A DNA stretch of 64,000 nt from JAODBQ01 sp047602055 (GCA_047602055.1 JASGIG010000001.1:682001-746000); one strand, 5' to 3'. Shown: positions 15,791 through 24,742, counted from the first letter of the stretch. A program made the numbers and translations. Notes: generated by a model from the letters alone, not told the origin.

Positions 15791-16867
15791 TCAGGAGGGG
15801 CGGACCGGGATGGCGCAGGCCTGATCGACCTCGATCAGCTCGCGGATGATCGGGTTGTGGTGCGCGCCCGCCGACCACGTCGGGAACACCGACGAGTACA
15901 ACCCGCCGCCGCCGGCGACCAGCACGAGGATCTGCTCAGGGGACGGCACGGCCGGGACGGGATCGTCGTCGCCGCCGCGACCACCGAACGCCGGGACCAG
16001 CGCCCGCAGATCGCCGAGGCGGTTGGTGGCGAAGCGATGCAGCTCGCGCTGGACGTCGGTGCGCGACAGCCCGGCACGGCCGAGCACCGCGGCATGCTCG
16101 GGGTTCAGCGCGACGGCGACCGAGCCGGTGCGGAAGAACGCGTTGTTCGAACCGCGGTTGGCGATCGTCCCGGCGACGACGCGCAGCAGGCGCTCGGGCG
16201 AGCTGGGGTCGTCGGCGTCGTCGACGAAGACCACCGAGTGCGGCGCCTCGGCGCCGATGACGGTGACGACCGAGTCGAACGGGTCGAAGCCGGCGTCGAC
16301 GGAGCACGCCGGCCACGGCGACTCGTCGACGTTCTCGGTGAGGCACATCGTGAACTTGCCGGGGTGGCCGAGCAGCGCCATGTCGGACACGCCCGGCTTG
16401 GCGCCGCCGATGTTCATCAGGCACAGGCGCACCGCCCGGCCGATCGAGGCGTTCGCCCGGAAGCCGGGGCCGAGCGCGCCGAACCCGCCGGCGATGCCGC
16501 ACATCTGCGCCTGCGGCCCGCTGACGACGATCAGCGGCGACGTCGAATGGGTGGTGCTCTGCGCCTCGGAGAGGTCGTACTCGGGGCGCAGCAGGGCGCG
16601 CAGCGCGGCGACCACGATCGGCATGTAGTCGGGCTCGCAGCCGGCCATCACCGCGTTGGCGGCGACCTTCTCGACAGTGGTCGTCGCGCCGAGCGGCCCC
16701 ATGACGCCGAGGCTCGCCGTCGGGTCCTGGCCGGAGGCGAGGACGAACCGCTCGACGCGCGCCGGCGTCGGGATGACGACGGGCAGGCCGTCGGTGCAGC
16801 CGAGGCGGTGGAGCTGCTCGAGTGCATCGGCCTCGCCGGCGGCGGTGAGCAGGGCGGTTTCGCTCAC
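15791..16867 (-). CDS. Uncharacterised partner protein of the UGSC selenoprotein
   Basis: A 358-residue protein with GTG at 16867, overlapping the selenoprotein stop by 4 bp. I do not recognise an assigned function. It has a Rossmann-like alternation of helices and glycine-rich turns (LGVMGPLGATTTVEKVAANA, LIVVSGPQAQMCGIAGGFGA, LCLMNIGGAKPGVSDMALLG) and no signal or membrane segment. Seven or more cysteines are spread through it (GCTDG, AGCEPDY, QMCGIAGG, FTMCLTEN, PACSVD), several next to Gly. The C-terminus GGGGLYSSVFPTWSAGAHHN contains two adjacent His. Its strict coupling to a redox-type UGSC protein suggests a common complex or pathway. Confidence 0.7.
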   Translation of the reverse strand: MSETALLTAAGEADALEQLHRLGCTDGLPVVIPTPARVERFVLASGQDPTASLGVMGPLGATTTVEKVAANAVMAGCEPDYMPIVVAALRALLRPEYDLSEAQSTTHSTSPLIVVSGPQAQMCGIAGGFGALGPGFRANASIGRAVRLCLMNIGGAKPGVSDMALLGHPGKFTMCLTENVDESPWPACSVDAGFDPFDSVVTVIGAEAPHSVVFVDDADDPSSPERLLRVVAGTIANRGSNNAFFRTGSVAVALNPEHAAVLGRAGLSRTDVQRELHRFATNRLGDLRALVPAFGGRGGDDDPVPAVPSPEQILVLVAGGGGLYSSVFPTWSAGAHHNPIIRELIEVDQACAIPVRPS

Positions 16868-17415
16868 GATGCGAGCCGCTCGTTGTCGGCGTCGCCCTCG
16901 CCGCGCAGCACGGCGACGATCCGCGGTGCCAAGGTGTCGGCCAACCGCTCCATCGCCGCGTCGCCACTGCCGGCGACGGGGTGCGGCAGGCGCAGCCGGG
17001 GCACGTCGGGCATCCCGTTCGACAGGGCGATGAGGTCGCCCTGCTGCCAGAAGTGGTCGGTCACCAGCGCGACGACGGCGCGCCCTCGGCGAGCCAGCTC
17101 GATCCCGTCACGCACGGTGCCGGAGGTGCAGCTGCCTCAATGGCCGTAGGCGGCGACGACGGCCGTGCACTCGGCCTGGATCTCGCCGAGGTGCTGCTCG
17201 CTGGCCAGCATCGACGCGTTGCCCTTGTTCCAGAGCTGGACGGCGATGCCCGGCACGAGCCGTTGCAGCGCGGCGCCGACGTGCTCGAGGAACCTCACCG
17301 AGTCCGGAAAGCCGTTGGCGAACAGCCCGACCTTCTCGCCGGCGGCCAACGCAACCCGACCGGTGTACGGCTCGATCGCCGCGGCAGGCACCCCTCGAGG
17401 GTCGACGAACTCCAC
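16864..17415 (-). CDS. UGSC-family selenoprotein (Sec encoded by in-frame TGA at 17137-17139)
   Basis: Two adjacent frames that a gene caller would split form one gene. From GTG 17415 the protein runs to AECTAVVAAYGH, then TGA (17139-17137), and continues in the same frame GSCTSGTVRDGIELARRGR to a TGA at 16864. Read through, the motif is U-G-S-C, the signature after which the UGSC (seleno)protein family is named. The product is 183 residues including Sec at position 93. Homology on both sides of the TGA, unchanged frame and the overlapping partner gene argue against a nonsense mutation. U-x-x-C resembles a thioredoxin-type redox pair, so a thiol/selenol redox role is likely. selA, selB, selC and selD are not in this window. 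Confidence 0.88.
17111..17130 (-). promoter_or_regulatory. Candidate bacterial SECIS hairpin after the UGA codon
   Basis: Starting 7 nt after the TGA, TGCAC pairs with GTGCG (one G-U) around the loop CTCCGGCACC, which has GG at positions 16-17 after the codon. Bacterial SECIS elements are short hairpins just downstream of UGA with guanines in the apical loop. The stem is short and unproven. Confidence 0.4.
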
Positions 17416-17588
17416 GGAGCGATGCTAGGTCACGGGTCGATCCGAGAAGGTGGCGAGCGCCAGAGCGCAGCCAGCCACTCGCGATCAGTCGCGATATCTC
17501 GAGGACGCTCCACAGGGAGTGTGTGGAGTCAAGTCCTCGGCACGATCTGCGGACGCCTCGGCAGCGCCGAATCGGACGATCTGCATGT

Positions 17589-17690
17589 GTGAACGCCTCG
17601 CTGCCAACCGTGACCGTCACGATGTGGCGCGCTGACGCGATCGTGCTCTTCGACTGGCTGATGAAGACCGACCTCAACGCCCGGGCCCGT
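17589..17690 (+). pseudogene. Truncated N-terminal gene fragment, unknown
   Basis: In the 289-bp gap 17416-17704 the plus strand has a believable start: GTG at 17589 encoding MNASLPTVTVTMWRADAIVL then FDWLMKTDLN. The pattern (strand, then 'MWRADAIVLFDWLM') looks like the beginning of a small actinobacterial protein, but after about residue 33 the frame becomes Arg/Pro-rich and runs antisense into the neighbouring kinase. I interpret it as a gene cut off by a rearrangement. Confidence 0.35.
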
Positions 17691-17704
17691 CGGCGTCCTC
17701 GGCC

Positions 17705-18241
17705 TCACTCGACGAGCGATCGTTCCGGTTGGCTCAGGATCTGGTCGACCGTCTCGGCCACGGTGAGCGTCGTGGTGTCCAGCCAGAGGCCGATGGCGGG
17801 GGTTTCGGCTCGGAACGCGGCGTCGAACTGGGCGGGCGTCATCGAGCCATAGCCGGACTTGGCGCGGGCCGCTTCACGCGCCTCGACCGCGGCCGCCGCT
17901 GGAGCGAGCACCACGACGTGGAGGGGGCGGGCGGTGATCCGCCGCACCATCGCGGCGAGATCGGCGCCGAGGATGACGTCCTGCAACACGACGGCGAACC
18001 CCGCTTCGGCGTAGCGACACGCCGTGGAGGCGGCAAGCTCGTGGCGCAGGTCGAGCTGGGCTCGGGCTTCGGTGGACAGTTCGAGCGTCATCTCGGCACG
18101 GCCGTTGACGATGAACTTGCGGAACGAGTCACCGCGCAGGTGCACGCTGCGCGGCAAGCGCTCGGCCAGCGCCTGCGCGACGGTCGACTTGCCGGCGGCC
18201 ATGATCCCGGTCACGAGGTAGATCGGCGGTGCATCTCCCAT
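17705..18241 (-). CDS. P-loop small-molecule kinase/phosphotransferase
   Basis: A 178-residue protein starting with ATG 18241. The Walker A motif is YLVTGIMAAGKSTVAQALAE at the N-terminus. Further features: LRGDSFRKFIVNGRAEM (substrate and DxD-type region), VVLQDVILGADL (Walker B-like) and a lid with AREAARAKSGYG. This is the shape of the chloramphenicol-phosphotransferase/gluconate-kinase-like P-loop kinases. It should phosphorylate a small cytoplasmic substrate, not identifiable from sequence. It lies alone, divergent from the helicase remnant. The frame reads far upstream, but that is antisense of other genes. Confidence 0.75.
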   Translation of the reverse strand: MGDAPPIYLVTGIMAAGKSTVAQALAERLPRSVHLRGDSFRKFIVNGRAEMTLELSTEARAQLDLRHELAASTACRYAEAGFAVVLQDVILGADLAAMVRRITARPLHVVVLAPAAAAVEAREAARAKSGYGSMTPAQFDAAFRAETPAIGLWLDTTTLTVAETVDQILSQPERSLVE

Positions 18242-18322
18242 CACGGGATGTTGACACCGGCCACCGTCACCAGCTCGTCGGATTTGCACAGGCTGCGCCG
18301 ACCGGCGCATAGGTTCGCTGCG

Positions 18323-20080
18323 GTGAGCGTGGACGGGCGGGTGGCGGCGCGGGCCGCGGCGGCGCTCGGTGTCCTGTCCGAACTGACGCCGGCACCCGCA
18401 CGGCCCGACGCCGGGCTGAGCGTGTCGCTCGAGTGGTTCCGTTGGCTGGACAGCGACGTGATGCTGCTGACCTCGCCGCCGGCGCCCGAGTCCACCGGCT
18501 TCCTGGAGCGGATGGCGATCGGCGGCGCTCGCGACGACGCGACGCCGTACAGCTGACCAAGCCCACGGCGTTCCACGCGGTCTACGCCGGTGTGGACGCG
18601 ACGTGGGTGGCCGACGACGAGCCCGTCGAAGCCGCGCTGCCGCTGACGACGCGCCGAGCACGACGCGGTGCGCGCCGCCCGCCATCGGCTGGTGACGGTG
18701 ATGGCCGGCGCGCCGGGCACCGGCAAGAGCCACACGCTGGTGAGCTTGGTGTGCGATGCGTTGCCCCGGGAGGAGAGCGTGCTCCTCGCGGCCCGCGGCG
18801 AGGCCGCTGTCGACGCGCTGGTCGATCTGATGGCCCGCCAGCCCGGCGTGCCACCGGTCGTGTTCGGGTCGAGCGAACGCCGGGCGAAGCTCGCGCAACG
18901 CCTCGCCGACGGCGAGCTGCAACCGGTGGACGAGACGACGTTGGAGGCGGCCGCGGCGGCGCTGTCGACGGCGATCGCGCGGCGTGACGCGGTCGCCGAG
19001 CAGGCTGCCGAGTCGCTGCGCGCCGAGTGGCGGCTGTCTGCCGACGGGCAGGACGCGCTCGATGCGGTACGACGCATCGCCCCGGCCGCGCTCGCCGGCG
19101 ACGCCGCCGAGCTGGGTGCGCTCGTGTCGCGGTGCTCCGACGCAGCGACCGGCTGGCGGGCTCGCCCCGAGGACCGTTCCCAACTCGACGTGCGGCGCAA
19201 CAGCCTGTTCGACGCGGCGGCCGCCGTGGTGCCGGCGATCGCCCTGGACGAGCACTTCCGCTCGGCCCCGCACCTCATCGAGGTGGTCGCCGAGCGCATC
19301 TACGACGGCCGTCTGAGGGTGGCGACGCGTACGCCGGTCAGCGAGACGATCGACTGCGTCGACCTGCGGATCACCAACGGTCAGCGTCGCGACGGCACGG
19401 TGCCCGCCGAGATCGACATGATCCTCGATCTCCTCCGGCGCAACGCCGCCGCATGGCGCAGCGTCGGGGTGATGACGCCGTTCCGAGCCCAGGCCGACGC
19501 GATCGAGCGGGCCGTGCTCGCGTCGTTCGGCGCCGCTGAGCTCGTGACCATGAACCTGCGCGTCGGCACGGTGCACGGCTTCCAGGGCAACGAGCGCGAC
19601 GTCGTGATCTGCTCGCTGGGCCTGGTCGACGACGACACCGCCGGTTGGGCGTTCGTCGACGATCCACACCTGCTCGCCGTGATGCTGACCCGCGTCCGCA
19701 ACGCGATGGTCCTCGTCACCAGTTGCCATCCCGATCCCGCTTCGGTGCTCGGCTCCTACATCGCCGCCGCCGACTCGCCACCGGGACCACCGCCACCGGC
19801 CGCGGCGCTGAGCGACTGGGCCGCTTCGATCGCCGCCGACCTTCGCCTGGCCGGCGTCACCGTGGAGACGGCCTACCCCACCGGCCGGCACATCCTGGAC
19901 ATCGCCACCATCCGGCATCGGCGACCGGTGGCGATCGTCTGCGACCTCCATCCCGACGGCATCGCCGCGCACCTGGACCGTCACCTCGCCCTGCGCACGC
20001 AGGGCTGGACGGTGATCAACGCGCTGCGGACGGAATGGGACGAGGACGCCGCCGCCTCGTCGAGCTGGCGGGCCGGCTGA
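18323..20080 (+). pseudogene. Decayed Upf1-like (SF1) helicase with C-terminal nuclease-like domain
   Basis: Coding pieces alternate between frames: 18323-18556 (GRVAARAAAALGVLSELTPA), about 18545-18655 (TKPTAFHAVYAGVDATWV) and about 18655-20080. The last contains Walker A (VMAGAPGTGKSHTLVSL), motif III/IV-like ALDEHFRSAPHLIEVVAERI, GVMTPFRAQADAIERA, motif V VGTVHGFQGNERDVVICSLG and motif VI LLAVMLTRVRNAMVLVTS. The Walker B DEA box that must lie before LDEHFRS is absent, as are several hundred residues of the insert domains. The C-terminus (DLRLAGVTVETAYPTGRHIL) resembles a Vsr-like nuclease fold. Two frameshifts and the loss of motif II make it inactive. Confidence 0.8.
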
Positions 20081-20191
20081 CCGGCGCCTGACACGAAGCG
20101 CCGCCGTCGATCCTCGATTGCCCGGCGCAGGTGGTGGTCGAGTGGACTGTGGCGGCCGGCCAGTGGGTGGCTGCGCAGTTGGGAGTGGTTG

Positions 20192-20983
20192 ATGGACAGC
20201 ACGCGGCATGCCGGCAAGGTGGTGATCGTCACCGGGGCGGCGCACGGGATCGGTGCGGCGACGGTGCGGCGCTTCCTGGCAGAGGGCGCGACCGTGGTGG
20301 CAGCGGACGTCAACGAGCGGCTGCTGACCGCGTTCGTCGAGGCAGAGGCAGAGGCCGATCGGCTGAGTGCGCACGTCACCGACGTGAGCGTGTTCGAGCA
20401 GGTGGTGGATCTGGTCGAGACCACCGTCGCTCGGCACGGGCGGCTGGACGTGCTGGTGAACAACGCCGGCCGCGCCATCGTCGGCACGGTCGAGGAGCTC
20501 AGCGTCGAGCAGTGGCAGCGCCTGATCGACATCGATCTGAGCTCGATCTTCTACGGCGCCAAGGCGGCCATGCCGCACCTGCGGGCGTCGCGCGGCAACA
20601 TCGTCAACACCTCGTCGATCTCCGGGCTCGGGGCGAACAAGAGCCTGTCGGCGTACTACGCGGCGAAGGGCGGGGTGGTCAACTTCACCCGCTACCTGGC
20701 GGTCGAGCACGGGCCCGACGGGGTGCGGGTGAACTCGGTGGCGCCCGGCCCGGTGAACAGCCACCCCGGGCTGATGGACGTCGGTGAGCTGTTCGAGCAG
20801 TACATGGCGAACATCCCGATGAAGCGGCTGGGCACGCCGGAGGACATCGCCGCGTCGATCTGCTTCCTCGCATCCGACGACGCGAGCTACATCTCCGGCC
20901 ACAACCTGGTGATCGACGGTGCGCTCACCGCCTGGACCGGCGAGCCCGACCTGCGCCCGTTCCTGCCGGCCCGCCTGGACTGA
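20192..20983 (+). CDS. SDR-family oxidoreductase
   Basis: A 263-residue classical short-chain dehydrogenase. The cofactor motif is VTGAAHGIGAATV near residue 12, DVNER after strand 2 suggests NAD(H) preference, NNAGRAIVG is in place, and the catalytic Ser-Tyr-Lys lies in NTSSISGLGANKSLSAYYAAK. PGPV follows. The ATG at 20192 is preferred over the TTG one codon earlier. It is first in a four-gene operon with a zinc alcohol dehydrogenase (3-bp gap) and a split transketolase, so it probably oxidises a sugar or polyol to a ketose that feeds the transketolase. Confidence 0.85.
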   Translation: MDSTRHAGKVVIVTGAAHGIGAATVRRFLAEGATVVAADVNERLLTAFVEAEAEADRLSAHVTDVSVFEQVVDLVETTVARHGRLDVLVNNAGRAIVGTVEELSVEQWQRLIDIDLSSIFYGAKAAMPHLRASRGNIVNTSSISGLGANKSLSAYYAAKGGVVNFTRYLAVEHGPDGVRVNSVAPGPVNSHPGLMDVGELFEQYMANIPMKRLGTPEDIAASICFLASDDASYISGHNLVIDGALTAWTGEPDLRPFLPARLD

Positions 20984-20986
20984 GCG

Positions 20987-22018
20987 GTGCGCCAGATCTT
21001 CTACACCCGGCCCGGGCTGACGCTCGACGACGTTCCCGAGCCGACGCTGCGGTCGCCGAGCGACGTGAAGATCGCCGTCGCCGCGGCGTCGCTGTGCGGC
21101 AGCGATCTGCACATGCTGCGCGGCGACTTCGACGACCTGTTCGGCAACGCCCGGCGGGTGCCGCTCGGTCACGAGGCGTCCGGCACGGTGGTGGAGGTGG
21201 GCCCGGCGGCGACGGCCAAGGGCCTGCAGCCCGGCGATGCGGTGACGTTCTACTTCAACCGCTACTGCGGGGCGTGCCGAGCGTGTCGCAGCGGCCGGGA
21301 GCAGTTCTGCTCGGCGGTGCGGGCGACGACGTCGTTCATGTCCGACGTGGTCGTGCTCGACGAGCAGCAGGTGTTCGCGCTGCCGCGCGGGCTGACGCTG
21401 CAGGAGGCGGCGGTCGTCGAGCCGGTGTCGGTGGCGATGCGCGGCGTCGACCTGTGCCCGATCCATCCGGGCACCACGGTGGCGGTGTCGGGTGGGGGCG
21501 GCATCGGCCAGCTCGCCGCCTCGTTGGCCCGCCTGAGCGGGGCGGTGGAGCTGACGCTGATCGATCCGGTGGCCGCCAAGCGCGACCTCGCCGCGGCACG
21601 CGGCGCAGCCCATGTCGTCGACCCGACTGCCGGCGACGTCGTCGAGCAGGCGATGGTGATCACCGACGGCGACGGGTTCGACGTGGTGATCGAGACGTCG
21701 GGTGCGCCGGTGGCCTGCGCGGCGGCGATGGAGACGGCCACCCGCGGCGGCACCGTCGAGCTGCTCGCCACCTACGCGCCGGGGTCGACGTTGGAGATCC
21801 CGCTCGGCCGGGCGTTCCTGCGCGAGATCACGCTCGTCACCGGCGTGTACCAGGCGCCGTACGTGTTCCCCCGCTCGCTGGCCATCGCCCCGAGCCTCGG
21901 GCTCGGCGAGCTGGTCACCCCGTTCGCCCCCGAGCAGTACGCGGAGGGCTTCGCCGCGCAGCGTGACGGCGATACGGTCAAGACGGTGTTCGACTTCGCC
22001 GGAACGGAGGCTCGATGA
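20987..22018 (+). CDS. Zinc-dependent alcohol dehydrogenase (polyol/threonine/idonate dehydrogenase-like)
   Basis: A 343-residue MDR enzyme with GTG start. Catalytic zinc ligands: Cys in SLCGSDLHML and His-Glu in PLGHEASGTVVEVG. The structural zinc loop has four Cys (RYCGACRACRSGREQFCSA). The Rossmann motif is VAVSGGGGIGQLAASLARLS, followed by ELTLIDP. The sequence is of the sorbitol/L-idonate/threonine dehydrogenase branch and probably oxidises a secondary alcohol of a sugar or polyol with NAD(P)+. Its TGA overlaps the ATG of the transketolase N-subunit (ATGA). Confidence 0.85.
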   Translation: MRQIFYTRPGLTLDDVPEPTLRSPSDVKIAVAAASLCGSDLHMLRGDFDDLFGNARRVPLGHEASGTVVEVGPAATAKGLQPGDAVTFYFNRYCGACRACRSGREQFCSAVRATTSFMSDVVVLDEQQVFALPRGLTLQEAAVVEPVSVAMRGVDLCPIHPGTTVAVSGGGGIGQLAASLARLSGAVELTLIDPVAAKRDLAAARGAAHVVDPTAGDVVEQAMVITDGDGFDVVIETSGAPVACAAAMETATRGGTVELLATYAPGSTLEIPLGRAFLREITLVTGVYQAPYVFPRSLAIAPSLGLGELVTPFAPEQYAEGFAAQRDGDTVKTVFDFAGTEAR

Positions 22019-22888
22019 CCGACGCCGCAACGATCGAGCGCCTCGAGGACCGCGCCCTGGAGATGCGCAAGCGCTTGCTGCGCCTGGCGCACACGTCCGG
22101 CACGCTGCACATCGGCGGTGACCTGTCGATGACCGACGAGATGACCGTGATCTTCGAGCACCTGTTGCACGTGGACCCGGCCGACCCCGAGTGGCCCGAC
22201 CGCGATCGCTTCGTGCTCAGCAAGGGCCACGGCGCCGGGGCGCTGTACATCTCGATGGCCAACCGTGGCTTCTTCGACGTGGAGGAGATCTACGCCACCT
22301 ACGCCCACCTCGGCACCCGCTTCGGGATGCACCCGTGCCGCAACCACCTGCCGGGCGTGGAGACGTCCACCGGATCGCTCGGGCACGGCCTGTCGATCAT
22401 CGTCGGCATGGCGCTGGCCGCTCGTCTCGACGGGCGGCGCAACCGTTGCGTGACGCTGCTCGGCGACGGCGAGCTGAACGAGGGATCGGTGTGGGAGGCG
22501 GTGATGGCGGCTGCGCATTACCGGCTCGGCAACGTGGTGGCGTTCATCGACAAGAACGACCTGATGATGGACGGCTTCGTCGACGACGTCATGCGGGTGA
22601 ACCCGATCGGCCCGAAGTTCGCCGCCTTCGGCTGGCGGGTGGTCGAGGTCGACGGCAACTCGATCCCCGAGCTCGTCGCCGCGGTCGACGACCTCCCCGA
22701 CCCGAGCTTCTGACGTGCCCACGGTCATCGTCGGCACGACGATCAAGGGCAAGGGCGTCGACTTCATGGAGAACGAGCAGGCGTGGCACGCCGGCACGAT
22801 CAACGCGGAGACGCTCGAGGCGTGCTGCGCGGCGCTCGACGCCCGCCACGCCGCGGCGCGTGAGGAGGTGTCGTCGTGGGCCGGGTGA
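22015..22888 (+). CDS. Transketolase N-terminal subunit (frameshifted near the 3' end)
   Basis: The ThDP-binding half of a two-subunit transketolase: SKGHGAGALYISMANRGFF, ETSTGSLGHGLSIIVGMALA and TLLGDGELNEGSVWEAVMAA (the GDG...N diphosphate-binding motif). The frame stops at 22713 after DDLPDPSF, but one frame over it resumes PTVIVGTTIKGKGVDFMENE then AWHAGTINAE and ends at 22888, giving the usual length of about 290 residues. A single extra T at 22708-22709 explains this. It overlaps the C-subunit start by 13 bp. It transfers two-carbon ketol units with the C-subunit. The indel is probably a sequencing error. Confidence 0.85.
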
Positions 22889-23844
22889 ACATGAGCGTGC
22901 TCGAGATGGTCGAGCGGGCGTCGGCGCGCGAGGTGTACGGCCGGGCCATCGCCGACCTGGCGACGGCGCACCCCGACGTCGTCGCCCTCACCGCCGATCT
23001 GATGGGCACGAACAAGTTCGGCGACTTCAAGAAGATCCACCCCGAGCGGTTCTTCAACGTCGGCATCGCCGAGCAGAACCTGATGGGTGTCGCCGCCGGG
23101 CTGGCGCTCGACGGCAAGGTGCCGTTCGTGTCGACGTTCGCCACGTTCGCCTCGATGCGCGCTCACGAACAGGTGCGCACCGACATCGCCTACCCGAACC
23201 TGCCGGTGAAGATCATCGCCACCGTCGGCGGGCTGTCCGGCGGCGTGATGGGCCCGACCCACCAGGGCATGGAGGACGTCGGCGTGATGCGGATGATGCC
23301 GAACATGACCGTCATCGCCCCCGGCGACCCGCTGCAGCTCGCCCAGTTCGTCGAGCAGGCCTACGCGATGCCCGGGCCGGTGTACATCCGCCTCGGCCGC
23401 GGCAACGACCCCGTCGTGTACGACGCCGACACGCGCCTGGAGATCGGCCGGGCGATCCTCGCCGCCCCGGGCGACGACGCCACGATCATCGTCTGCGGCA
23501 CGGTGACCAACGAGGCGATCTGGGCGGCACAGCGCCTCGCCGAGCTCGGCATCGGGGCCCGCGTGCTCGACATGCACACGATCAAGCCGCTCGACGTCGA
23601 CGCCGTGCTCACCGCCGCCTCGGAGACGGGACGGATCGTCACCGTCGAGGACCACACCGTCATCGGTGGTCTCGGCAGCGCCGTGGCCGAGGTGGTCGCC
23701 GGCAGCGGCATCGCCTGCACCGTGCGCCGACTCGGTGTGCCGGACGTGTTCGGCCTCGTCGGGCCGCCCGACGAGCTGTACCACCACTACGGCTTCGACA
23801 CCGACGGCATCGTCGCCGCCGTCACCGATCTGGTGCGCGGCTGA
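22876..23844 (+). CDS. Transketolase C-terminal subunit
   Basis: A 322-residue protein with GTG at 22876, set 6 bp after GAGGAGGT. It contains the pyrimidine-binding domain (GTNKFGDFKKIHPERFFNVG then IAEQNLMGVAAGLA, with the conserved catalytic Glu in IAEQN; FVSTFATFASMRAHEQVRTD) and the C-terminal transketolase domain (RVLDMHTIKPLDVDAV, GRIVTVEDHTVIGGLGSAV). Together with the preceding gene it forms a complete transketolase. Split transketolases often serve dedicated sugar-catabolic operons rather than the central pentose phosphate pathway; the SDR and alcohol dehydrogenase upstream support that here. Confidence 0.9.
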   Translation: MGRVNMSVLEMVERASAREVYGRAIADLATAHPDVVALTADLMGTNKFGDFKKIHPERFFNVGIAEQNLMGVAAGLALDGKVPFVSTFATFASMRAHEQVRTDIAYPNLPVKIIATVGGLSGGVMGPTHQGMEDVGVMRMMPNMTVIAPGDPLQLAQFVEQAYAMPGPVYIRLGRGNDPVVYDADTRLEIGRAILAAPGDDATIIVCGTVTNEAIWAAQRLAELGIGARVLDMHTIKPLDVDAVLTAASETGRIVTVEDHTVIGGLGSAVAEVVAGSGIACTVRRLGVPDVFGLVGPPDELYHHYGFDTDGIVAAVTDLVRG

Positions 23845-23854
23845 ACGACACGGC

Positions 23855-23874
23855 TCGGCGGCGCCAGCCGCCGA
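23855..23874. terminator. Hairpin between convergent genes
   Basis: TCGGCGGC-GCCA-GCCGCCGA: a perfect 8-bp GC-rich stem with a 4-base loop, 11 bp after the transketolase stop and 13 bp before the end of the convergent hydrolase. No T-run follows, as usual in high-GC actinobacteria. Confidence 0.55.
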
Positions 23875-23887
23875 TGCGCCTCGACGT

Positions 23888-24721
23888 CTACGTCAGACGG
23901 TCGAGGAGGGACATGGTCGCGGCGACGTAGGCGTCGGGGGCGACGAGTGCAGCGAGGTGGTCGGCGTGCACCTCGGCGACGGTGGCGCCGAGCGCAGCGG
24001 CCAGGGCGCGCTGGCGGCGGGGCGGGACCAGGTGGTCGCCGGTGGTGATCAGCGAGCCGGCCGGCTTGCCGAGGATGCCGGTCCACGGCGTGGCGTCGAA
24101 CGTGCTCAGCTCCCGGCCGGCCTGGACGAGGGCGAGGGCGTCGTTGCGGTTGACCTCGCCGGCGAGCCAGCCGGCGTAGCGCTTGAACGGGTGCCCGTCG
24201 CCGAGCAGCTTGCGCAGCGCGTAGCGAACCGAGCGGGGGAACGCCCACGAGCGCACCAGCGGGCCGACGAGGCGCACGGTGCGCCAGCGCAGGCGGTCGA
24301 CGAACGAGGTGGCGAACGTCATCGCCGTCGCCTGCACGACGATCGCCCGCACCAGCTCGGGGTGGCGGCGGGCGAGCAGCAGGCTGATCGGGCCGCCCAT
24401 GCTGTAGCCGATCAGGATCACCTGCCCGATGCCGAGCGCCTGGACGAGCTGGGCGGCGTCCTCGGCGCAGTCCTCCAGCGTGAACGGGTCCGGGGTGCGC
24501 ATCCCGCGGCCGTGGCCGCGGTGGTCGATGCCGACGAACGAGCAACGCTGCGCGAGCGCCTCGTAGGCGCTGAAGAACTGCAGGTCGGCGCTGGCCGTCC
24601 AGCCGTGCAGCAGCAGGATCGTCGGCGCGTCGGGGTCGGGGTGACGGTGACGACGGAAGAACACCTCGCCCCGGTCCGGCAGGGCGAGCGTGCCCCCCTC
24701 GGGGAGCCAGGGAACGTTCAA
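23888..24721 (-). CDS. Alpha/beta hydrolase
   Basis: A 277-residue cytoplasmic hydrolase. The oxyanion motif is LLLHGWTASADLQFF, then GIDHRGHGRGMRTPDPFTLE, and the nucleophile elbow is ILIGYSMGGPISLLLARR (Ser near residue 113). A cap domain spans about residues 140-200. The acid and base are probably in SLITTGDHLVPPRR and VHADHLAALVAPDAY. The start TTG at 24721 has no clear ribosome site, so the N-terminus is uncertain. The substrate cannot be inferred. It is followed on the same strand by unrelated genes. Confidence 0.82.
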   Translation of the reverse strand: MNVPWLPEGGTLALPDRGEVFFRRHRHPDPDAPTILLLHGWTASADLQFFSAYEALAQRCSFVGIDHRGHGRGMRTPDPFTLEDCAEDAAQLVQALGIGQVILIGYSMGGPISLLLARRHPELVRAIVVQATAMTFATSFVDRLRWRTVRLVGPLVRSWAFPRSVRYALRKLLGDGHPFKRYAGWLAGEVNRNDALALVQAGRELSTFDATPWTGILGKPAGSLITTGDHLVPPRRQRALAAALGATVAEVHADHLAALVAPDAYVAATMSLLDRLT

Positions 24722-24742
24722 CGGCGGTTCGTCACGTCGGGC

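Noticed and set aside
17137..17139. TGA in the UGSC gene considered as an ordinary nonsense mutation or two separate genes
   Set aside because: The TGA falls exactly at the U of the family's U-G-S-C signature, and the frame and family pattern continue on both sides.
17705..22030. A minus-strand open frame of 1441 codons
   Set aside because: Only its last 178 codons (from 18241) encode a real P-loop kinase; the rest is antisense to the helicase remnant and the transketolase operon.
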